Source: VMFP01 sp964630025 (lineage in GTDB: Bacteria > Patescibacteriota > Andersenbacteria > UBA10190 > CAIZMI01). Taken from it: a stretch of 30,284 nt of DNA. This document shows positions 16,501 through 24,100 of this stretch, piece by piece. The translations under genes and the position numbers were made by a program. The notes below the pieces were generated by a model. The model did not search any database, was not told where the DNA came from, and saw nothing but the letters and a program-made list of their open reading frames with translations. Positions within the stretch are counted from its first letter, which is position 1; every line of letters starts with the position of its first letter. Location: the NCBI GenBank assembly GCA_964630025.1, contig CAZVRG010000009.1, positions 1 to 30,284 on the forward strand, read 5' to 3'.

Positions 16501-16574
16501 AGTTACGTGGACTTTCGTACCCAACCGCTACCTTCAGTGCGGGGCGGGGGAAACTTTCCTCGCCACCTTTCTCG
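13555..16574 (+). ncRNA. hairpin array E (about 29 periodic hairpins over 3 kb), complete promoter-to-terminator unit
   Basis: The predicted RNA starts with a 9-bp hairpin (13561-13581, TATCACTCC with GGGGTGATA). Array stem-loops start at 13704, 13795, 13895, 13982, 14082, 14168, 14267, 14372, 14468, 14655, 14759, 14872, 14983, 15065, 15149, 15255, 15337, 15431, 15542, 15651, 15750, 15886, 15973, 16061, 16153, 16243, 16350, 16445 and 16543; each is 17-25 nt. Spacing is mostly 82-113 nt, with positions near 14560 and 15830 missing or degenerate. Many early stems close with A-T (AGCAG/CTGCT); from about 15431 most close with G-C (GGCAG/CTGCC). At 15255 the stem is AGTAGGG with CCCTACT, a clear compensatory variant. 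Homologous blocks recur at offsets of about 475 bp and exactly 1070 bp. There is no plausible protein gene. Confidence 0.78.
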
Positions 16575-16608
16575 GCGGAGATTCTTTTGAATCTCCGCTG
16601 TTTTTTTT
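16575..16608 (+). terminator. terminator of array E
   Basis: GCGGAGATTC (16575-16584) pairs with GAATCTCCGC (16589-16598), followed by TG and T8. It ends exactly where the stop codon of the opposing GT4 gene fragment begins. Confidence 0.92.
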
Positions 16609-16903
16609 ATGCAACTTTTAAAGATCGAAAAGCGGTCAGGAGTATAACAGCAGCACCGCTTGCGAGAAGCAAAACTATCTTCAATGATGTAGGAAGATAG
16701 ACCGCGGCAAGAGCGAGGATGACGGATACGACTGTATAGAACGCCAGAATAGCGCGAGGCGACCAGCCGCGGTTCAAGAGACGGTGGTGGAGGTGGGTGC
16801 GGTCGCCTTTGAATGGCGAGGTGCCGCGGCGGAGGCGCGCGATGATAACGGAGACAGCATCGAGGAGCGGGATTGCGCCCACGACGGCGAGCGTGGCGAT
16901 TTT
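16607..16903 (-). pseudogene. C-terminal fragment of a WecA/MraY-like glycosyltransferase
   Basis: Reading on the - strand, this stretch encodes the last third of the same protein as the intact gene at 17619-18647: KIATLAVVGAIPLLD, RLRRGTSPFKGDRTHLHHR, then LALAAVYLPT. Bases 16692-16903 are identical to 17713-17924. Past that the tail diverges (TSLKIVLLLASG against TPVKVLLFAMSG) but stays homologous. There is no catalytic N-terminal part and no start signal, so it cannot be a working transferase. It looks like the displaced 3' end of the gene left by an insertion or recombination that brought in the toxin-antitoxin pair. A duplication created during assembly is the alternative. Confidence 0.85.
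16692..16903. repeat. 212-bp perfect direct repeat, copy 1
   Basis: Identical base for base to 17713-17924 (offset 1021). It lies within the glycosyltransferase coding sequence, and flanking sequence differs sharply on both sides. The two copies bracket the Doc toxin-antitoxin pair. Confidence 0.95.
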
Positions 16904-17003
16904 GCCATTGACATACGGCCTCCCAGTTGCTACCATGAGAGTACTAAACGTGAGGCGGATATTTCGCATGTCCGCCTCGTCTTTATTTTTTGTTCTTCAA
17001 ATT

Positions 17004-17450
17004 TTAAAGAGTGCTGGTCTCTTCTTGTTTCAGGTGTTCTTTCATCCATCGATGTATATCGGCGAGGGTCTCTTTATGCAGCGCCGGGTCAGAGTTTGCG
17101 ACACGAATAGCTCGTTCAGTCAGCTCGTCAATATCGGCATCAAGCCAATATCCGTTCAGAGATAGGAAAACAAGCAGTGTGGCGGTTGCAATGCGCTTGT
17201 TACCGTTATCAAATGGATGATTCTTAATGAGCGAGTAGTACAGAATCGCCGCTTTATCTATCAGCGTTGGATACAGATCCTTATTTCCAAATGTCTGTTG
17301 CGGGTTGTGAAGCGCCGATTCCAGCAGTGTGTTTGTGTGCGTACTAAACGGCGGGATGGGCTCTTGCTCTGAATCAAAGACTTCTTTCGCGAGACGGTAA
17401 CACAGCCTCTCGAGAAGCTCGAGATCAAGATAGATGACTTGCTGTGGCAC
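17004..17450 (-). CDS. doc: Doc/Fic-family toxin
   Basis: 148 residues from the GTG at 17450; length fits the Doc family (about 125-150). The Fic-fold active-site motif is HPFDNGNKR (residues 78-86). The K after GN (GNKR rather than the GNGR of AMP-transferring Fic proteins) is the Doc hallmark; Doc of phage P1 phosphorylates EF-Tu and stops translation. The conserved helix SLIKNHPF precedes it and LLVFLSLNGYWLD follows, as in the family. A small basic protein is encoded 6 nt upstream and should be the antitoxin. The pair lies between two perfect 212-bp copies of part of the neighbouring glycosyltransferase gene, suggesting acquisition by recombination. Confidence 0.88.
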   Translation of the reverse strand: MPQQVIYLDLELLERLCYRLAKEVFDSEQEPIPPFSTHTNTLLESALHNPQQTFGNKDLYPTLIDKAAILYYSLIKNHPFDNGNKRIATATLLVFLSLNGYWLDADIDELTERAIRVANSDPALHKETLADIHRWMKEHLKQEETSTL

Positions 17451-17456
17451 GGCTCT

Positions 17457-17615
17457 CTAGACGCGATCGTACGCAGCGAGCTTGCGGAATACCTCACGGT
17501 ATTCGCGCAATACGCGTGCAACCGCCACGTCAAGCTTGCGCTCGATCACGCGACGTTGTGCTTGGTTCTGCTTCCGGATGTGCCGCTTCATCTGCGATGA
17601 ATAGTATCTTGTCAT
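17457..17615 (-). CDS. short basic protein, putative antitoxin of the Doc toxin
   Basis: 52 residues from the ATG at 17615 (MTRYYSSQMKRHIRKQ...), ending 6 nt before the Doc start; an internal ATG at 17591 would give 44 residues. It is highly charged and mostly helical (RRVIERKLDVAVARVLREY), about 30% Lys/Arg. It does not look like the Phd antitoxin normally paired with Doc, so the assignment rests on position, size and charge. The start lies 3 nt after the TGA of the glycosyltransferase gene (stop 17621-17619), so translation could be coupled to it. It could belong to an undescribed antitoxin family or simply be a short uncharacterised protein. Confidence 0.6.
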   Translation of the reverse strand: MTRYYSSQMKRHIRKQNQAQRRVIERKLDVAVARVLREYREVFRKLAAYDRV

Positions 17616-17618
17616 ACA

Positions 17619-18647
17619 TCACTTATCAAGTGTGGCATGCGTTCGCCAGATACTTGAAAATGCAATAACCGCTATGCCACTCATAGCAAAAAGTAACACT
17701 TTTACCGGCGTCGGAAGATAGACCGCGGCAAGAGCGAGGATGACGGATACGACTGTATAGAACGCCAGAATAGCGCGAGGCGACCAGCCGCGGTTCAAGA
17801 GACGGTGGTGGAGGTGGGTGCGGTCGCCTTTGAATGGCGAGGTGCCGCGGCGGAGGCGCGCGATGATAACGGAGACAGCATCGAGGAGCGGGATTGCGCC
17901 CACGACGGCGAGCGTGGCGATTTTACTTGAGCCCTGAACGGAGAGAACGGCGAGGAGAAAGCCAAGAAACCACGCGCCGGTCGTACCGAGCACGAGACGC
18001 GCCGGCGGGAGATTCCAGAAGAGGAAACCGACGGTTGCAGCGGCGGCAAGAAACGCCGGAAGCGCGATGTGCGGCTCGTTGACCTGCGGCAAAAGACTTA
18101 CTGCGCCGATTGTGAGAAATCCGATGGTGCTCACGGAAGCGGCAAGGCCGTCCATGCCGTCGAGAAAATTCACCGCGTTCATAAGCGCAAGGATCCAGAT
18201 GATGGTGAATGCGGCGCCAAGAAGCGGCATGCCATTCCACATCCATTGATTGAGATACAGAAGACCGCCAAACGGATTCGTCACATACGATGCGGCGACG
18301 CCGCTGATCACCACTGCGCTGACGCTCACAAGCAGCTGTGCAAGGAGCTGCGAAAACGGATGAAGCGGGCGACGCGTGTCCCATAACCCGATGGCAATAA
18401 TGATGGCTGTTGCGATGCCGAGGCCGAGCGCAGCGCGGAGCGAAAGCGCGTTGCTCACCAGTGCGGCAACCCACCAGGCAGCGATGACGCCTACTCCGCC
18501 AATCGCTGCGACGCCCCGCGCAGTTATGAGGTGAAACCGTTCCCCGCCCCAGCGCGCGATGATGCTGAGTGCGAGACTAAGCACGAGGGTGCCGACTATA
18601 GGGGGCCAAGAAATACGTACCATAGCAAAGCCGAACGTACTCAACAT
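17619..18647 (-). CDS. WecA/MraY-family polyprenyl-phosphate glycosyl-1-phosphate transferase
   Basis: 342 residues from the ATG at 18647 (an ATG at 18623 is an alternative; neither has a strong ribosome-binding site). About ten hydrophobic segments span the protein. NAVNFLDGMDGLA (157-169) is the signature Asp-rich catalytic loop of the GT4 family, and DRTHLHHR near residue 277 is the conserved His-rich cytoplasmic loop. The enzyme would transfer a sugar-1-phosphate to undecaprenyl phosphate, the first step of lipid-linked glycan synthesis. The first Asp-Asp motif of the family is altered: GLWDTRRPLHP has W-D where most members have D-D. It lies downstream of a GT2 glycosyltransferase, separated by a palindromic element. 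Bases 17713-17924 recur perfectly at 16692-16903. Confidence 0.85.
   Translation of the reverse strand: MLSTFGFAMVRISWPPIVGTLVLSLALSIIARWGGERFHLITARGVAAIGGVGVIAAWWVAALVSNALSLRAALGLGIATAIIIAIGLWDTRRPLHPFSQLLAQLLVSVSAVVISGVAASYVTNPFGGLLYLNQWMWNGMPLLGAAFTIIWILALMNAVNFLDGMDGLAASVSTIGFLTIGAVSLLPQVNEPHIALPAFLAAAATVGFLFWNLPPARLVLGTTGAWFLGFLLAVLSVQGSSKIATLAVVGAIPLLDAVSVIIARLRRGTSPFKGDRTHLHHRLLNRGWSPRAILAFYTVVSVILALAAVYLPTPVKVLLFAMSGIAVIAFSSIWRTHATLDK
17713..17924. repeat. 212-bp perfect direct repeat, copy 2
   Basis: Second copy of 16692-16903, located inside the intact GT4 gene. Confidence 0.95.
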
Positions 18648-18648
18648 A

Positions 18649-18864
18649 GTCTTTGCGAGCGAATCCCGTTAGAGACTCTGTCTCTAACGGGACGAAGCGA
18701 AGCAATCCTCGAGAGATCCTTCGCCTCTGGCTCCCCACTTCGCCCTGTGGGCTTCGCGGGGCAGGCAGGACGATCCTGCGGGGTCGGATTGCTTCGTCAC
18801 CGCCCGCAGGGGCGGGACCCCCCCGCCGTGGCGGGGGGGTCGCCTTTTGGCTCCTCGCAAAGAC
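18649..18864. repeat. palindromic intergenic element between the two glycosyltransferases
   Basis: Ends GTCTTTGCGAG (18649-18659) and CTCGCAAAGAC (18854-18864) are perfect 11-bp inverted repeats. Inside are a 12-bp stem with a 3-nt loop (CCCGTTAGAGAC with its complement, 18665-18691), GAAGCAATCC and GGATTGCTTC as an inverted pair, and a GC-rich hairpin near 18818-18840. No gene is present. It shares the TGCGAG...GAAGCAATCC words with the element at 2767-2912, so it is of the same general class. No target duplication is obvious. Confidence 0.7.
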
Positions 18865-18878
18865 GATGAAAGATTTTT

Positions 18879-20625
18879 CTATTTGGTACTCGGTACCGTC
18901 ACAAGCGGCGGCACGCCGACAGGTGTATATTCCGTACGCACCTTCGGCGTTACCCAGAACCCGAGATATGTGCCAAGCATCAACCGTGTTTGCGCTTCCA
19001 ATGCTGGCAGGGCGCCGAGCAGCGATGCGGTCAATGGACCGAGCGCCCACTGCAGCACCATCCAGAGATACCGGCGGCGAGGCGTGCCGGGCGGCGCTGG
19101 CGGAAGGAGCAGAAGCGAGAGCGACGTGTTNNNNNNNNNNGTTCAAGATCAATCCCAACATCCCCACGGTCAACAGCGTACGCGTGAGACGCGGAAGACT
19201 GAATGCGAGCACGGTTTGCTGGAACTCCGCGTGCCCGAAGAGCACGGGGATCCACCCAAGGAACGCAAGAATGAGCGGCGCCGTTGCCCACGAGTGCCCG
19301 CCTTCCAGAAGCGTGAACATGCGGCGTGCGCGATCGCGCAGTGGAATTTCCCGATGCGTGAGGAACGCTTTTGCGATGAACGGGAAGTTCTCTACTCCCC
19401 ATGCCCACCGCCGGATTTGCTTGTATTGATGGAAGAATGTTCGGTGCATGGTGGATGCGCACGTCACGTCCATAGACACGTGGGTGTGGAGCGGAACCGT
19501 GCGGTAGTGCCCGCCGTACTGGACATAACATTGCCAGAAAATACGGGAATCTTCGGACACCACGGTGGGGTCCCAGAAGCCCACATCCACCAGCGTGCGG
19601 AACGGCATCGAGTGCGAAGAAAATGTCACCAGTTTTTCCGGCCGCATGAATTGCGTGAGCATCCAAAAACTCGAGTTTGTCGAGACGATGCGCGTGAATG
19701 CCGGCGCATCCCAAATGTTGTTGTGGTAGAGCGGTAACGGCTGATAGCTGCAGCGCAGGCGGTCGGGGGTGACAAGATATGTGTACGTGAGCGCGCCGAA
19801 ATAATCGTTGGCGGCAACCGTATCCGCATCGAAATTCGATACGATGACGTTCTCGTACGGAATGCCGTCGGCATCGAAGAGTTTCTGCACTTCGCGCGCC
19901 GCATAGCTCGCGTTGGCGGACTTCACTTGGCGCTCGCCGGCGATGCCGTCCGGGTGCACGGTGGTGACAAATTTTCCGAAGATGCCGCGGTAGCGCTGCT
20001 CCAGCGCCGCCTGCGTGTGCGCGGTGTGCATGCCCGCGCGTTCTTCCAGCGCGACAACAACCCACAGTCGATCCTTGGGATACTCTGCTGCAACGAGTGC
20101 GTCGAGGCTTTGTGTGAGGACGGAGAGCGGTTCTTTATAGGTTGGAAGAACAACGAGATGGATGATGTCGTTCCAGGACGGTAACGATGGCGCGGATATC
20201 CGCGCGAGACGCTGGAGATCGTTGCGAAACATACGCTCCTGCCAGAGCGCGCGCTTCAGCGCGCGGCGTTCAGAGTGCTGCGTCACGGCCGGCATGCGTT
20301 CCTCCAACTGTTCTATCCGCCGCTCGACGCTCCGCACTGCCTCCGGAATATCGCGGAGACGCTCGAGACGGTCGCGCCAGTTCGCGCCGCGATTCCAACG
20401 GAGCGTGCGGTAGCCCGCGACGAGATGTGTGCCCATGTAGACGGCGCGCACAAGCCAGTAAAAATCGTAGACAATGAGAAATACGGCGATCACCAGCGGT
20501 TGCAGGAACGCAAGGATGGTGAGACCAATGAGCGTTCCCCACGCCAGCGCGCCGGGGATCATTTCCAAGACCCGCTGGAGGAAGCGGTCGCGATCAACGG
20601 CGATCAGTGGCAGCGTGGTGCGCAT
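18879..20625 (-). CDS. cellulose-synthase-like family 2 glycosyltransferase, interrupted by a scaffold gap
   Basis: Reads from the ATG at 20625 into the gap at 19131-19140 and resumes in another frame to a stop at 18879. The frame change comes from the arbitrary 10-N placeholder, not a real frameshift. N-terminal membrane segments (about 25-68) precede a processive GT2 domain with HLVVLPTYKE (157), the DAD metal site (266-268), SEDSRIF (357-363, general base) and QIRRW (403-407), the D, DxD, ED, QxxRW set of cellulose and hyaluronan synthases. C-terminal membrane segments end in QTRLMLGTYLGFWVTPK. It probably polymerises a surface polysaccharide from nucleotide sugars at the inner membrane. 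It lies 9 nt after a small membrane-protein gene and upstream of the GT4 gene. Confidence 0.85.
19131..19140. other. scaffold gap (10 N) inside the GT2 gene
   Basis: Placeholder of unknown true length; the coding frame differs on its two sides. Confidence 0.98.
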
Positions 20626-20634
20626 ATGCGAGCG

Positions 20635-21030
20635 TTAGGACGCAAACGGAAAATTGAGGCTGGCGATAAACACCAAGACCCCCAAAAATCCCAGCAAGAT
20701 CGGAATGGTCGCGGAGAAGAACATGGCGGCAGCTGCCGGTTGCGCATGACGAAGACGAAGCGCAAGCACCATATTGCCAATGATCATAGCAACGGCAATC
20801 CCCGCAAGCCAGGAAAATTCCGCCCGCGTGCCGAACAGGTCCACACCCGTGTCAATATTGGCGTGCAACTTCACGCCTTCAGCCGGCAACGCGCGCCAGA
20901 GAAGCGCAAATCCCACACTAAACAGGATCAACAGTCCGAGCGTGCAGAGAGCGACCACCCGAATGGGTTTCGGGAATTGCTCAAGGGTGATGAATCTCAT
21001 GAGACGGGAAATCATACGATATTTTATCAT
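20635..21030 (-). CDS. small membrane protein upstream of the GT2 glycosyltransferase
   Basis: 131 residues from the ATG at 21030; an in-frame TTG at 21039 is possible and no start has a strong ribosome-binding site. Three hydrophobic segments are visible: IRVVALCTLGLLILFSVGFA, then FSWLAGIAVAMIIGNMVLAL, then AAAMFFSATIPILLGFLGVL, with a soluble loop of about 25 residues between the first two. It ends 9 nt before the GT2 start, so the two are probably one operon and the protein may assist polysaccharide synthesis or export. I do not recognise the family. Confidence 0.7.
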   Translation of the reverse strand: MIKYRMISRLMRFITLEQFPKPIRVVALCTLGLLILFSVGFALLWRALPAEGVKLHANIDTGVDLFGTRAEFSWLAGIAVAMIIGNMVLALRLRHAQPAAAAMFFSATIPILLGFLGVLVFIASLNFPFAS

Positions 21031-21039
21031 TTCTTGCAA

Positions 21040-21160
21040 GTATTGAGGTTTTCATCGGGTCAAGTGAAAGCGTAAAGCGAAAAACGCAGAGCAAAACCCG
21101 AAAGCAAAAACTCTTGGCTTTCCGCTTGGTTTTTCCTTTCACGCTTTCCTTTTTTCGTTC
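21040..21160. repeat. AAAGCG-rich imperfect palindrome between UvrD and the GT operon
   Basis: This 121-bp intergenic stretch contains GTGAAAGCGTAAAGCG on one side and CCTTTCACGCTTTCC on the other, an imperfect inverted repeat with A/T runs. On the - strand it follows the UvrD stop codon and may act as a loose terminator; no clean stem plus T tract is seen. Confidence 0.35.
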
Positions 21161-24100
21161 TCATATCTCCGCGTAATCGCAAATCTTGCGGAAATCACAG
21201 AAGCGGCACCAATAGCCCGGGGTTGCCTGAAATTCGCCGCGGCGAATCCGTGATGCGACATCTTCGATGTGTTGTGCAGTCTGTATGTCCTGTTCCTGCG
21301 TGCGCGTTGACGCTTCCTCCGCACCGGTTTCCACATAGGCAAACCGGAGTTTCGCGGGCTCAAGGCCAAGGGCTTTTCGCGTCGCCAACGCATAGATGGA
21401 GAGCTGCGTATCCGTACTCGCGTCTTTGCCCTTCCCCTCCCCTGTCTTGAAGTCGGTAATGATAACGGCGCCGTTCTCTGCGCGGTCAATACGATCGATG
21501 CGGCCAGTGACACGTGTTGTCGAAAGCTGAAGAGAAAACGGAACCTCAACGGCGAGGGGCGGCGTACGGAGCAGCTCGGGATATTTCGACAGATACGCCT
21601 GCAGTGCAGTGCGTCCCGCCTCTTTCCGTGCCGCTGCGTGTTCGGGGCTCATGTACCCGTCGGGAATCCACTGCTGATCAAACCACACGAGCGCATCTTC
21701 GCGAGACGGCGTCCGCCCGGAAAGCGTGGTGGCGCCGATACGGTGCAGAACCGCGTGGATGGAATTCCCGAATGACAATGTGTGTTGCGGGGGCGTCGGG
21801 ATCTGCAGCACATAGCGGAATTCGTATTTCAACGGACAGGTTTCGTATTCGTTGATTTTCGACGCGCTCAATGTGAGCGCGCGATCTGCGCGGGCGCGAA
21901 CCGGCGCGGCAATGGGGGTGAACGGCAGCGTGAGCTGTTCGCTGGCCGATGCGGACGCTCCTGCGATCGTGGTGGACGGAATATCGGCTTCCGCAATGAA
22001 CGGCGACGGCTTTCGGCGCGCGCGCATGCCGGCAGCGGATGTTGAGGAAGTGACAAGCAGGCGATGCTGCGCGCGCGTGAGCGCCACATAGAACAGTCGT
22101 CGCTCCTCCAAGACGTGCGCTTCCCGATCATCAAGCTCCGCAAGTGTTGTGCTGACCGGAGCGAGTTCCGGCGGAAGCTCCAGCGGGCGCCGACGTCCGC
22201 GCGCCGGATAGCGATCTGCCGTTGCGCCGATCACGAAGACCTGCGGAAATTCGAGTCCTTTTGCGGCATGGACGGTGAGCAAACGCACCGCATCCGTTTC
22301 CGACGGGAGATCGGCCGCGGGCGGTCCTTGCCCGCTGTCTGCGGCGGCATCAATGAGTTCAAGAAATTCCAGCGCGTCGCCCTCGGGTACGCCGTGCTCG
22401 AGCGCGCGCACGTACGCAAGAAATGCCTGGAGGTTGGGAAGCACTTCGGGGTGCTGTGGGCTTTCCTGAATTGCGTGTTTCAGCATGCCGCTGCGTTCCA
22501 AAAATTCCAGATACGCCGCGGATGGGCGGAGCGTGCGGAAGGCGTTCATGTGATACGCAAGAAGATCCGCAAGGCGCGTGAGTCCTTCCCGACTTGGGGA
22601 CGCGAGGCGTTCCTGGAGAGTCGGGCGTCGCAAGAATGGGAGCGCGGCTTCCGGCGCGGTGCGAAGCTCAGCAAGAATGTGAGAGCGGTCCGCGGCGGAG
22701 ACGCCAAGCGCGGGATGGGAAAGCAAGCGGAAGAGCGCGCGTCCGTCGCGGGGATCTCCCAAGAGGCGGAAATACGCGAGGGCATCTTTCACTTCCGGTC
22801 GCGCCAGAAGCCCGCGCGATTCGGAGACGACATAGGGAATGTCGCGCCGCAACAGCGATGCGGCAAAATCGCCGGCTTGCGCGTTTGTGCGCGCAAGGAC
22901 GGCAATGTCGCGGTAGGTGTATCCCTGATCCACGAGACGAAGAATCTCTCCCGCCACCCACGCGAATTCTTCTTCCTCCGTGGCGAAGTGACGGTGCTCG
23001 ATAACGTGGGTGTTGGGTATCAGGTGTTGGGTATCGGGACGCGTGTTCATTCCCCCAGCAGCCGACCCCCGACCCCCGACACCCGTCTGGCTCATCAGCC
23101 GTTTGCTGATTCCTTCCGTCGCCTCCAACCGATATGGGTTGTTCTGTTGGATGAGACGATATGCGGCATCGAGGATACGCTGGGGTGAGCGGAAATTATC
23201 GGTGAGCACCAGCAGTGACGCGGTGGGAAACCGTTGTCGGAAATGCAGCACATTGCCGACGTTCGAACCGCGGAACGCAAAGATCGCCTGGTCATCGTCC
23301 GAGGCAACGAGCAGGTTCCCCTTCTCGCCCGCCAGGAGCTCAATCAGTTCAACCTGCGTCGCGTTTGTATCCTGAAATTCATCCACGAGGATGTGCGTAA
23401 AGCGCGCGCGTATGCGTTGGAGTATCTCCGGGCGTTCGCGGAACAGTCGCAGTGTTTCCAGCAACAAGTCACCAAAGTCGAACGCGCCGTGCTCTCGCTG
23501 CAGCGCAACGTATGCGCGGTACACCGCCGCGAGTTCTTGCAATCCGGCTGCCTCGTCGCCGTCCCTGTTTCCTGTCCCCTGCCTGCCCGGCGAAGCCTTC
23601 CGTCGCGGCTCGGCCGCGCCGAGACGGATGGCGGAGTCGGGTTCTCTGTTCCCTATCGTTTTCGCACACTCCTCTACCTTCTCCGGCGTCATCCCCTGAT
23701 CCTTTGCATGGCTGAAAAATTCCACGAGCGCCTGCACGAATTTCGTGGGATTTCCAAGCGGACGATAGCGTGACAACGGAAGCGCAAACAGATTCCGCTT
23801 GAGGAGCAGCCACGCTTCCGGCGCGGAAAGGATACGAAATCGCGGATCGAGACCGAGCGCGAACGCTTCCTCACGGAGGATGTATTCTCCAAAGCTATGG
23901 AAGGTGCCAACCCACGGCCGAAACGCGCTGATCGGCAGCGCAAGATCAACGCGCGACTCCAGCTCCGTTGCGGCCTTTTCGGTGAACGTCAGCGCAAGAA
24001 TATGTTGCGGCGGCACGCCGCGGTGCTTCGTGAGCCACGCGATACGCTCCACGAGCACGCGAGTTTTTCCGGTACCCGCACCTGCGATCACCAGCGCTGG

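Noticed and set aside
626..16574. CRISPR arrays
   Set aside because: No constant repeat: stems differ in sequence from unit to unit, the intervening ~75 nt are too long and partly homologous to each other, and no cas gene is present.
626..16574. TIGR-type tandem guide arrays
   Set aside because: Units are about 100 nt instead of about 36 nt with paired short spacers, and no Nop5-like Tas protein is seen.
626..16574. Integron attC sites or cassette array
   Set aside because: No RYYYAAC/GTTRRRY cores, no integrase, no cassette genes.
626..16574. REP/BIME elements
   Set aside because: A GAG tetranucleotide precedes the stem as in REP sequences, but the units are evenly spaced in long single-orientation arrays, the stems are not conserved in sequence, and no RAYT transposase is present.
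18577..20625. Frameshift in the GT2 gene
   Set aside because: The change of frame coincides with the 10-N placeholder; the family-typical C-terminus resumes on the other side.
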